64,000 bases of DNA, taken from contig CANJKZ010000400.1 of assembly GCA_947471745.1 (NCBI GenBank), positions 558,001-622,000 of the forward strand, read 5' to 3'. The translations under genes were made by a program, and so were the position numbers. The notes below the pieces were generated by a model. The model saw only the letters and a list, made by a program, of their open reading frames with translations. It searched no databases and was not told where the DNA came from. Shown here piece by piece: positions 40,051 to 50,597 of the stretch. Position 1 is the stretch's first letter, and every line of letters starts with the position of its first letter. The stretch comes from Closterium sp. Naga37s-1. Its lineage: Eukaryota; Streptophyta; Zygnematophyceae; Desmidiales; Closteriaceae.

Positions 40051-40735
40051 GTGCGTGCCGTGCGCGCCCACCAGATGCGGGTCGTTGAGAATCTTGGCGC
40101 TCGGGTTGCACTCGCCGCCGATGCGCACCTGAAGCGGCACGGGCTTCGCCTCCGTGCTGTACTGCGCGGTCATCTCTCCGCACGTGAAGTCGATCTGATC
40201 GTGGATCAGGTAGCACGCGCCCTTGCCCTTCTTTGTCGATGGTAATATCGGGAATGTACTGCCAGTACGTGCACGCCGGCGTCGCGGCGCACGTGTTGCA
40301 GCACGACGCGGGGTTGGCCTTGAGCAGCGTGAGCGGGTTACCCGGCACGTACAGCTCGTACCCGAGCTTGTTCTTCTGCAGGTACGCCGTCTTCCATTTG
40401 GCCGCAATGCCGCCCTTGGAGCAATTCTTGGGCGTGCACGCGCCCGCCAGCTCCTTGTTCAAACCCGGCGGGCATTTCTGCGCGTTCCACCCGGCCTTCT
40501 TCACATCAGCCATGAAGAAAGAATCCTGCGCCGTGTCCACATAGGTCAGTCCAGCCGCGTTGCCCGACGCCGCCTGCTTCGCGATGTCTGCTGGGAGTTC
40601 GGTCATGAGCCCGTCGTCCTTCTTGCTGCTCGGATCAGGCTTCTCGTTCGCCGTCGAGCTTGTGATGGGGCTGCCGGCGCGCGCTGCCACGAGCAGGAGC
40701 GCGAGGGAGAGCGCGAAAACCGCATCTCGAGCCAT

Positions 40736-41669
40736 TCTGAGGCGCTGGAAATTCAAGGTTATTAGGGAACAAAAATATAGAAACTATGGTATCTGGGATG
40801 GGTGAATCTGTGACTTGTGATGCTGTGTTGCTGACTTGGTCTGTCGAATTTACGAGTGAACTTTTTATGTGCAGTGCAGGACAGATTGGGCTTGGTGTGT
40901 GTCTCCATCCCTGCTGTGCGCCCCGGCGCTTCAGGAGCGAAAACTGGCTCAAATCACGAAGCGCAGGGTGAAACCTAAATTCGTCAGACATTCAGTCATA
41001 CCTGCGAGTCCGCTGAATGGAGACGCAGATACATTCGTCACGTGATTGCTGCACCGTGACCATGTTCTGATCGCGTGTGGGACACAAGAGTTTTCACCTT
41101 TAGCAGCTACGTAACATAATACTTTCGCTTATTGTCCGCAGAAATAATTCGCTTACTTGATGCTTACTTTGTTTACATGGATATGGATATATGGATATAT
41201 ATTTCACATTACACTCTCCCGCATTGTTTGTGTGTGCTGCCCGCAGTTCAACGCGTCTGAATGGTCACAGGTGTGTTGGCCCGTGTCTACAGTGACTAAC
41301 TGATCAACAGTTCCCACGATGTAACACCTGGACTGGACATGGGCTGTCCCCCAGTCAAACCTTTCGGGTTTTCCTCGCTAAGAACAATGTTCTATGTTCC
41401 GATGGCAATGGTCCTTAGTGAGGTATATTTTACCTTCCAGATATTTAAACATTTTCCTCTTTGAGTTTCCCTGTTGTTGTACATTACCTATGTTGAGTAC
41501 AAAGCAGAATTACCCGGACCCACATGCTTTGTGTCAACAGCAGCACCAGTAAAGCCACACTGTGCTTTGTACAGAAATCCTGTACTACACACGAAGCAAT
41601 ACATCAAACCAATGAACACTTAAATCCACAACCATTTCTCTACTCCATACCAACCATCAATAACCCAGT
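40736..41669 (-). other. Upstream region of copy A and kinase 3' flank
   Basis: 40736-41345 is the paralogue of the copy B upstream region and likely held its promoter. It also preserves the site without the Harbinger element (about 40992-41005). 41346-41669 shows nothing recognisable and probably includes the kinase 3' UTR. Confidence 0.65.
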
Positions 41670-44600
41670 CTAAGCTGGCGGCATGGCCCCATAACTGAAC
41701 ACCCCGCTCCGATCAAACCCGCTAGAATCAAACGACGCATCCAAGCCCTCCTCATACCCCTCTCCACCCCTCTCACCTCCATCTCCACCTCCTCCCTCAC
41801 CAAATCTCTCTCCCGCTTCGTATGGTTGACCAGTAGGAGGAGCAGCAACCCCGATGCCACCACTGATTCCACCTGCGTTCCCACCAGCCACACCTGCTAC
41901 AGTAACACCTGCTCCAGTTGCTCCTCCCCCAACAGCTGCCGATGCCCCCCGAAACGCTGCAACTGGTGCAGGTTTCATCTGGACGCCTACATCGTGACTC
42001 ACAACATAGGCCCCATCATAATCTCTATCCCTCACACCCCGAATATCCCCTCCAGTGGCTTCCGCAGCACCTGCTGCTGCTCCTGCTGCCCCTGCTGCCC
42101 CTGCTGCTCTGCCCTTGTATGCCGGGGGTCCTGGTGTTCTTCTAGAGGACGGAGGAGGAATAGGCGCATCAGATGGAGGGGTAAGTTGCGGTTGAGAGCA
42201 GTTCGGAGGGTTAAGGGAGTCTGGAGTGTGAGTTGAACTGGCATCGTCGGCACGTGAGGGAGAGGCAGAGCTGATTGCTGCAGCCAATGCAGCACCTGCA
42301 GTACCTCCCACTGCCAAACCTGCTACCCCCGAGCCTGCCGCCGCCGAGCCTGGCCCCCCTTCTACACCACCCTGCCCCACCTGCTTCCCAGCTCCCGCAA
42401 ACCGCGTCAGCCCCGCCCCACCCGGACCAGCTCCCGAGCCTGACGGCGCGGTACGGAAGTCCGCCGAGTCGTGCGACGGAGGTCCGGAGGAAATGAAGCG
42501 GGAAATCGCCTCAGGCTCGAGAACAGCCTCTAGCTCAGCCACCACTCGGGACATCGAGGGGCGGGCGGCGGGGTTCTGAATGTCGGTGCAGCGGAGGGCG
42601 AGGTCAAAGACATGGTACAGCTCGTCTGCAGGGTACAGCCCCATGGTTGGGTCTACGATGGAAGGTAAGCCGCCCCTGTCAAACCGATCCTTCACCTGGG
42701 GAAGGGAAGGGGAGAAAGGTGATATGGATATGTTTGAGGCGGTTGAGTGCGGTGCAGTGCAGGGCAAGGTCAAACACGTGGTGTAGCTCGTCTGCAGGGT
42801 AAAGGCCCATGGTGGGATTCACTATGGCTGGTAATCCCCCTCTGGTAATGGGAGGGTAGGGGAGAGCGTCGCAGGTGTAATGGGAGGGGTTTGAAACGTT
42901 TGACTGCGATGCAGCACAGGACAAGGAGCAGTGCAGGGAAAGGTAGATCACATGATGCCGGCAGCTGGTCTGTAGGGTAAAGCCCCATGGTTGGATCCAC
43001 AATGGACGGTAGACCCCCTCTGTCAAACCGATACTTCACCTGTTGGAAGGGTTGGGGAAAAGAGGGGGGGAGGGAAAGGGAGAGGGAAAAGCGGTTGAGT
43101 GCGGTGCAGCGCAGAGCGAGGTCAAAGACGTGGTGCAGCTCGTGTGCAGGGTACAGCCCCATGGTGGGATCCTCTATGGCCGGCAGGCCCCCTCTGTCAA
43201 ACCTGTCCTTCACCTGTGGAGGTAAGGGGAGGATGGGAGAGGGAGAAAGGCTGTATGAGGCCGTTTGAAGCGGTTACGTGCGGTGCAGGGTGCGGAGGAG
43301 CATGTGGTGCAGCCTCGTCTGCAGGGTACAGCCCCATGGTGGGATCCTCTATGCCTGGTAGGGGGGGTTAAGGGGAAGGGAGGGAGGGAGAGGAAGAAGG
43401 GCGGCATGGGGCGTTTGAGGCGGTTGGCTTGGCAGGGCACAGCCCCATGTTGGGACACTTCTTCCACGATATTCCAAGCCCCAGACCCATTCCGCCTCTC
43501 CCTCCCTCCTTCACCACAACACCCCCACCCCCCCCCCCACACACCCAATTTACTCACCTGATTTCCCTATCCCGCATTGTCTCACATCGAATCGGTAGGG
43601 GCGGTTGACTTTGTGCGGGCCCTTGCCGGTGAGCAGTTCGAGCAGCACGATGCCCAGCGAGTACACGTGGTGTGGTGTGGTGTGGTGTGGTGTGGTGTGG
43701 TGTGGTGTGGTGTGGTGTGGTGTGGTGTGGTGTGGTGTGGTGTGGTGTGCCCCCTTAACCTCACACAGGCTACTTCCCCTGGTTCCCACCCTTCCCCCAT
43801 CCCCCCTCAGCTCACGTCGAATCGGTAGGGGCGGTTGACTTTGTGCGGCCCCTTGCCGGTGAGCAGTTCGAGCAGCACGATGCCCAGCGAGTACACATCG
43901 ATGCGCTTTGAGGAGTGCCCCGTGCGCAGATAGTCCGGGTCGCAGTAGCCCTGGGGGGTGGAGAAAAGGCACAAGGGAGGGAGGGCAAACAAAGGCAGTG
44001 CGAGTGGGATGAAGGGATAGGGTAGGGAGCGCCCCAACAGGGACGAGTGCGCAAAATGTCGGGGTCACAGCAGACCTGCTAGAGTGGGGGGAGAGGGGTG
44101 GGCAGAAGGAGCGGGGACGTAGGGGGAAAGGAGGGAGCACAGAAGTCGACTGCCTTATAATGTGGCGATGAGCACTTTTGAGGCGCCTCAAAAGTCGACT
44201 GCCTTGTAATGTGGCGATGAGCACTTTTGAGGCGCCTCAAAAGTCGACTGCCTTGTAATGTGGCGATGAGCACTCACAGCGGCGGTGCCTTGGGATGGTG
44301 ACTGACAGCTTTCGCAGCTCCTCAGGAGTAATGGGCTTGGACGTGCCGGCCGGAAGCAGCAACACATGGCATGGTGCATGCGGGCAATCACCAAACACAG
44401 TCCATTTGCACCACCACTCACTCACACACCATTCCACTGCCCAAGAAACAGCACTCACAGCGGTGCCTTGGATGGTGACTGACATCTTCCGCAGCTCCTC
44501 AGGCGTCATGGGCTTGGACATGCCGAAATTAGCAACACGTGGCACGGCGCTTGTACCAACGATGTTATTTTGCACCGAATTGCTTGCACACACCACTCCA

Positions 44601-47534
44601 CTATCCATGGACACTCACAGCAGTGCCTTGGATGGTGACTGACATCTTCCGCAGCTCCTCCGGAGTCATGGGCTTGGACGTGCCGAAATCAGCAATCTTG
44701 GCCACCACGTGCCGGTCGATCATGATGTTGCTGGGCTTCACATCCCGGTGGATGAAGGGTGAAGGAAAGGTGGGTGAACGGTGGGGGCAACATGGGGGGA
44801 AGGTTGGGGGAAAGTTGGGGGGAAGGTAGGGGGAAGGTGTGGGGAAGGTGGGGGGAAGGTGAAGGGTACCCAGCACTCACAGCGGTGCCTTGGATGGTGA
44901 CTGACAGCTTCCTCAGCTCCTCAGGCGTCATGGGCTTGAACGTGCCAAAGTCAGCAATCTTGGCCACCACGTGCCGGTCGATCATGATGTTGCTGGGCTT
45001 CACGTCCCGGTGGATGAAGGGTGGGGGAAAGGTGAGAGAGAGGTAGAAAGAGGTGGGCACTATCCAGCCCAAGAAACAGCACTCACAGCGGTGCCTTGGA
45101 TGGTGACTGACATCTTCCTCAGCTCTTCCGGAGTCATGGGCTTGGTCGTGCCGAAATCAGCGATCTTAGCTACAACGTGCCGGTCGATCATGATGTTGCT
45201 GGGCTTCACGTCCCGGTGGATGAAGGGCACGTTGATCTCCTCGTGCAGATATGCTAGTCCCCGTGCAGTACCCGCTGCAATAAGTAGCCTCTCCGTCCAG
45301 TTCAGTGGGGGGCGGCTGTGGCCTGTGGGGTGGGGGGAAAGAGTGAGAATGGAGGGGAGGGGGTTGGGAGGGGGAGGGAGGAGGGTAATGAGGACTGAGG
45401 GGGGAGGGAAAAGGGCTCACTCTGCCTTTTATACAAGGATAACTCAGCAACCCGGAAATCAGACTCCTCCGACCACTCCAAAACCGTACTCACGTTCTCT
45501 CCAGGTCGGGTTGAGGTTCTGAGACAGGTTCCCTCCCGCCACATACTCATACACCAGCTGCTCTCCTCCCTCCCTGCAGTACCCCACCAGCCACCCCTGG
45601 ATCCACCCACCCCCCAGCAATACAAGCCGTTACCCACCCTAAGCCTGGAACCCCCAGCAGCCTAGCAGCCAGCAGCCTTACTCACGTTCTCTCCAGGTCG
45701 GGTTGAGGTTCTGAGACAGGTTCCCTCCCGCCACATACTCATACACCAGCAGCTGCTCTCCTCCCTCCCTGCAGTACCCCACCAGCCACCCCTGGATCCA
45801 CCCACCCCCCAGCAATACAAGCCGTTACCCACCCTGAGCCTGGAACCCCCAGCAGCCTAGCAGCCAGCAGCCTTACTCACGTTCTCTCCACGTCGGGTTG
45901 AGGTTCTGAGACAGGTTTCCTCCCGCCACATACTCATACACCAGCAGCTGCTCTCCTCCCTCCCTGCAGTACCCCACCAGCCGCACCAGGTTCTTATGGC
46001 TGACCCGAGACAGCAGCTCAATCTCCTTTCGGAATTTCCCCGCATCCTGCTTCCGGTCTGCCTTAGCTCTTTTCACCGCTACCACATCCCCCGAGGGTAA
46101 TTTCGCCTTGTACACCATTCCGTAGGTACCCTGCCCGAGATGGTTGCCCGAGGCGAAAGTGTTGGTGGCGTCTACTAGGACTTTCAGGGGAAAGCTGACC
46201 ACCTTTTGGATGTCAAACGTTCCCGTGCCTCCGCCCGAGCCTGGATCGTCAGGCTCGGGCCGAACCTGCTGCTGCTGCTGTTCTGCCTTTGCACGCACCG
46301 CCTCCTCCTGCTGCTGCTGCTGCTGCTGCTGCCTCTGCTGCTCCTCCTTTTTTAACCGCCGCAGCTGCTGCCGCCTATCCTCCTCCTCATCTCCCCCCTC
46401 TTCCCCCCTTCTCTCCTCTTCTTCCTCCACCCCATCCCCCTCCCTTACCTCTCCACTCCCCACCCGCCCCCCTCTCCCTCTTCTTCCACCCGCCTCGCTC
46501 GTTGCCGCCTCCTTCATCTTCCCCTTCCCCCTGTCCTCCCCGCCTTTGCTAGAGCTTCCCCCTCCCCCTCCGCCCGCCCCCTGCGCCCTCAACTCCTCCT
46601 CCGGAACCACAGAGGAAGTTACGGCCGCACCTGAGGCACCTGGGCAGGGGGGGTCGAGGGGGGGAGGAGGGGGGGTTGACGGGGGGAGAAGGGGGGGGTG
46701 ACGGGGGAATGGGGGGAAAGTTTAAGTCTGCGCCATAGCCTCTGAGATCTATGCACCAGCTCCTCCTCAGAGGGGAGAAGGGGGGAGAAGGGGACAGGGG
46801 GTTGAAGGGCGGGAGAAAGGGGGAAGTGAAGGGAACGGGGGGGGGGGGGGGAACGAGGTGAGGAACGAGGATGGGAGAGGGGAGCGGAGGGGGGAGGGGG
46901 GGAGGGGGGTCTTAAGTGGGGAGAGGAAGGGGGGGGGGGTGTGTGAAGGGGGGGTGGGTGGGTGAGTAGGAGAAGACATATAGTAGCCGCCTTCCCAAGC
47001 AGCTGAGAACACCCTGACACATTGCCCCAATAATCGCATACACGTTACTTGATTCCTTGTAACACCGGCGATGCATTTCCCCAGCACACCTGAAGATTCT
47101 CCTGGCCGTCTGGGCGGCAGTCGCTTCCATAGCATGCACGCGACCACTGTAGCACCCATCGATACAAGCACGGACACCGCGAGAGCCACCACCAGCGCTA
47201 CAACCACAACCGTGTCGCTGCTGCTGCTTCCGCTGCTGCTGCTCCCGCTACTATTTCCGCTGCTGCTGCTACTCCCGCCATTGCTCGCGCTGCTGCTGTT
47301 CCCGCTGGAGTCAGCAAGCAGCGTTCTACGCGGCCACCGTGGTGAGCTTGTATCGGGGACGGCAGGCAAGCCGCGACCGGACGCTTCTGCCGACGGCGTT
47401 TGCACTTGCGCGCAGGAGCGCGCGGCGGAGCTGGCCAATACAGCGACGACGAGAACCACGTTAAACGATGCTATGAGAAGCGTGGGGAAAGGCCGTGTCT
47501 GCATGCTTAAATCGCGGCTCCAACAGATGCTCAT
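41670..47534 (-). CDS. Receptor-like protein kinase (RLK/Pelle type), five exons
   Basis: Exons, in order of translation: 47534-47090, 46639-45881, 45322-45087, 43950-43816, 42695-41670. They join in phase (1,1,0,0) to 866 aa. Signal peptide ([20 protein letters not shown]; the ATG at 47504 may be the true start), a short Ser/Gly-rich ectodomain, one membrane span ([20 protein letters not shown]), an acidic/Gln-rich juxtamembrane stretch, then kinase: [82 protein letters not shown] and [15 protein letters not shown]. All catalytic residues are present. A long Gly/Ala/Pro tail follows. Such kinases sense signals at the plasma membrane; the ligand is unknown. Introns are packed with partial exon copies. 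Confidence 0.88.
42742..43365 (-). repeat. Four echoes of the start of kinase exon 5
   Basis: Upstream of exon 5 (starting 42695) the block [36 protein letters not shown] recurs, whole or in part, at about 42742-42850, 42925-43040, 43090-43213 and 43280-43365. The copies near 43040 and 43213 keep a CAG acceptor and frame. All run into intron sequence after the LRCTALNR residues. The real exon continues with [13 protein letters not shown]. Confidence 0.88.
43578..43750 (-). repeat. Echo of kinase exon 4 and a 5-bp repeat
   Basis: 43578-43668 repeats [27 protein letters not shown] from exon 4 with only a few base changes. At its 5' side on the minus strand it changes into a (TGGTG)n run (43668-43750, about 16 units) in place of the rest of the exon. 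Confidence 0.9.
44147..44277. repeat. 49-bp tandem repeat carrying two perfect 22-bp palindromes
   Basis: A 49-bp unit (AAGTCGACTGCCTTGTAATG ... GATGAGCACTTTTGAGGC) repeats about two and a half times in kinase intron 3. It contains perfect 22-bp palindromes at 44174-44195 and 44223-44244 with core GAGGCGCCTC. It leads straight into the last echo of exon 3. Confidence 0.9.
44276..45020 (-). repeat. Four echoes of the 3' end of kinase exon 3
   Basis: About 44878-45020 and 44616-44760 repeat the catalytic-loop-to-activation-loop part of exon 3 ([37 protein letters not shown]) with a GTGAGT donor. 44455-44530 and 44276-44345 repeat only its last 70 or so bases. The two long copies keep the frame with HRD and DFG intact, but neither has an acceptor directly in front, so they are not expected to be spliced in. 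Confidence 0.9.
45492..45789 (-). repeat. Two echoes of the 3' end of kinase exon 2, 194-bp period
   Basis: The end of exon 2 ([20 protein letters not shown], then [10 protein letters not shown]) with its GTGAGT donor recurs at about 45685-45789 and 45492-45595, each about 194 bp from the next, together with the flanking intron. The copies are nearly identical to each other and to the exon, so the duplications are young. Confidence 0.92.
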
Positions 47535-49782
47535 GGTGGGAGCACGTGCAGAATGCTGACACGCTGAATGTAGTTGTACCTCCTGAGACCTTATAGTTGG
47601 TAGTACCTCCTAGAAGATGAGCATAAGAATTTCATTAGTCTTGGTTGTCTTGGCATTTCTCAAATGCCGACATCCAAATACGACCCCAACTTTTGAGACT
47701 TCTCAAATGTAGGCACACTAAAGTATTTGTACCTGTTAGAAAGGGTTACAGCTAACATGCGAGTGCCTGACCGCATTGCCGGTTCGTAGCTTAAGTTGCG
47801 GGACTTTGGCGTTCGAAATTAAGCGAAGCGGGGTGAGAGCTGTCAGGACGTAAAGCTACTGGTGGGGGTTCTAGACGGTACCTCCACTCGTGCTGGTTTT
47901 AGGAAATAAATCTTCTGGTGCTGGTTCTAATAGGAACGAAATCGCGAGGGAAATAGAAATATGAAAACATGGTTGCTCAATTCAGTCCAGACCGCTGCGC
48001 TTTTCTGCGGTTTTCGTCATGCGCTGCTTTCGTTCAGAAGTTGCAATGCTTCTGGCGGTTCAAAACACCCAACAGGGGCACCAAGACAAGGAAATATATG
48101 TTACAGGGAGCCACGAATAAATAGAAGCCCGAGGCGCGAATAAATAGAAGCCAGGAGCCGCTTCTTACTGGAAATGCTTGACACTAAGTAAGAACTATTA
48201 GTATGAATGCTTCTAAAGCACTAATTATTGTGGAAAAACAACGTCCGAGCGAGCCACCAGTTCACTCTCGCCCTACCAAACCATTCCATCCATAGATTTA
48301 CCGTCCAAAAGCGCAAACCGCCTCACTCGACCGCATTCAAACGAACTTCCGGGACACACCTTCTCAGCTGGGAACGGTGCGTGGGTGGGTGGGACGGACC
48401 AGTGAGAATCAACGACGGCACAGAGCAGGAGCAGAAATATTGCCGCGCTTTCCGAACCACCTCAATTTCCGCGGCAAACATTTGTCGAGGTTGCCCGTGG
48501 CAGGCAAAACCTTGGGAACTTCGCAGCCTGAAATGTTGTCGAAAATAAGGGCAGTGTGTGCTTTTTTTTTTTGGTTCGTATATTAGGTCGAACTTTAGGT
48601 GGTAACCGGTTTCGCCAATGTTCGCAGGAAAATTCGCCAATTTTGACCCCGATTTCATAAGTACCAGGTGCTAACTTTCAAAAGTGAACAAGATTCGAAC
48701 ATATGCACAAACTTTGTGTAGCACACTGAACCGAACGTGTGGTTTCAGGCACGTACGAGGAACCAGCGAAGCTCGCGAATCTTTCGTGCACCAATGGAGG
48801 CACATCCAAGACCCATAGCAGAGTCCCCCGCGCAAAGCCCAACACGTGGGATGCGTCGTGGCACGATAACGTTTCATGGGTGCGTCTCATCCGGCGCAGG
48901 CGATTTGGCTGTGAAATTCCCGCCAACAATCCGCAGAAGTGGAGGTCTAGCGTTCACTTTTTTTAGCAGCGATTCGTTGACTTGTCGCGCTGTCAAAAGA
49001 AGAATACCGGGTAACCTACGCACCATATAGGCGGCTCGGTTCCCCCCCTGTAATCTCGAACCTGCAAATTCGCACTTTCGTGTGTGATTGTGAATCTACA
49101 AGCATTGTCACCTGCGGTTCGAACATTGCCAATGCTCAAAGTCGAGTCATGTTCAGCTTGTGTTCAAATGCTTAAATCGAGTAAAAAACATAAACTTATG
49201 GCAAAATCAAAAATCACACATGCCCTAAAGCAGAAGAGGCTTCACCCTCGGAATTTCCTTCCCACCCCAGCCGAAGAGGTTGCGGACAGCACAGCACAGC
49301 AACAGATGTGCGAGTCTATGCTTCTATGAAACCTGGAGCCCCAGGGATGGCGCGGAACATCTTCCTGCCACCCTCAGCGCAACTCCAGGGCAGAGGCTCT
49401 TTTTTTTGTTGCAGACCGTCAAACCTTCTGTCTCAATGAGAATAGGTTGGTTGGATGGTCTGACAGCTAAACGGCCAATCAAGACAAACAAAAAAGTTTA
49501 TCCCTGCCCTTAACTACTTGTGCTGTCCCTTGGTCTGCTCTCTGGGCCCTGTTCTGTTGCCGCACCACTTGGTGCGGACCCCTCCGCACATCACCAAATT
49601 GATGCTTCTTCCGGGGTTCTATCGGAGATCCTAGAGGCTTCTTTTACGAGGGTGTATTCCTCGATACTAGGCTCGGGAAACTGAACCTCTTCCCGGACCT
49701 AACGAGAGCAGTGCAGTCCGTCCGCCCAAAAAAACGGTGAACCTGTGTCGCAAAAGCTATCCCCCACTCACTGGCAAAATGG
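47535..49782. other. Intergenic region upstream of the kinase
   Basis: About 2.2 kb with no recognised gene, LTR or RNA. One imperfect palindrome family member (CTTTTGAGACTTCTCAAATG) lies at 47690-47709. The kinase promoter should be in the right-hand neighbourhood of 47535. Confidence 0.55.
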
Positions 49783-49913
49783 TGTCAAACTTATATACTA
49801 TAGTCTGTCTTGGCTGTAGTGGGGTAGTTCATATAGGGTACAACACTTTTAGGTTTCCTACTTGTACCCACCTGCTTGCTAGTTCAGTCATTCCTTCCTT
49901 CACTATTCTGACA
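49783..49913 (+). repeat. 5' LTR of copia D
   Basis: 131 bp from TGTCAAACTTATATAC to ATTCTGACA. TGGTATTCTGAGCA (49914-49927) after it is the probable primer binding site. Confidence 0.92.
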
Positions 49914-49989
49914 TGGTATTCTGAGCAGGTTCTCTCGTGGGAACATTTTTTTTAGGGCCCACCACGATCATTTTTTTTCCTGCCTTGCC

Positions 49990-50420
49990 CGAAGCGCGCC
50001 TCACGCCTGCCTCACCTGCGCCGTCGCGCCCCCTACCCTAGTGCCGCCCGTCGCGGCCCTGCCTTCTCGGCCCGTCGCGGCCCTGCCCTAACGGCCCGTC
50101 GCAGCCCCCCCCCCCCCCCCCTGCCTTCTCGGCCTGCCGCGGCCTCTGCCCTGCCGCGGCCCGTCGCGGCCCTGCCCTGCCGCCACCCGCGGCCCTACCC
50201 TGCCGATGCTCGTCGCGGCCCTGCCCTACCCTGCCGTCCAGCCGCAGCCCTGCCCTGCTGCCGCCCTGTCGCGGCCCTGCACTGCCGCCGCCCCGTCGCG
50301 GCCCTGCCCTTCAGCCGCCCCAGTCGCAGCCCTGCTCTACCGTCGCCAAGTAGCGGCCCTGCCCTGCTGCCGCCCCAGTCGCGGCCCTGACCTAACCACC
50401 AACTGCGGCCCTGCCCTGCA
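49990..50420 (+). repeat. GC-rich leader repeats of D1
   Basis: Irregular 18-21 bp units of the type CGTCGCGGCCCTGCCCTGCC repeat about 20 times in the untranslated leader. The D2 leader has the same type of repeat. Confidence 0.85.
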
Positions 50421-50597
50421 CCCACCCCTGGTAAGCACCCGCGACGCCCAGCCGAGCCGCGCCGCTCCTCCGAGCCGCGCCGCCTTGCCGAGCCGCGCCG
50501 CCCTACTTAGCCGCACTGCCCTGCCCGCGCTGCTCCTGCTGCTACTGCTGCTTCTGCTGCCACTGCTGCTACTGCTGCTACTGCTGCTACTGCCGCT

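Larger units (their letters stand above)
31577..40735 (-). pseudogene. Root_cap/VWD-like secreted protein copy A, split by copia C
   Basis: Segment 1 (40735 down to 40051) encodes a signal peptide (MARDAVFALSLALLLVAARA), an AKQAASGNAAGLTYVDTAQD block, and a Cys-rich PAN/apple-like part (CPPG, CTPKNC, CCNTCAATPACTYWQYIPD, CYLIHDQIDFTCGEM). It reaches NDPHLVGAHGTH, where copia C is inserted. Segment 2 (32319 down to 31577) continues FDFNGRPDKAFCLLMDRDLH (VWD/Root_cap style), VVDGKAVHTWIKELGIVW, then HGVLGQTYRDD and AVDCAYTAYG as in Root_cap proteins. Two further single-base shifts (an extra A near 40232, a lost G near 32204) break the frame. It is probably an extracellular wall or mucilage protein in origin. 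Intronless. Confidence 0.85.

Noticed and set aside
43577..43838. Val-Trp-Cys-Gly repeat and His-Thr-Pro repeat frames
   Set aside because: They come from the TGGTG run next to a kinase exon-4 echo.
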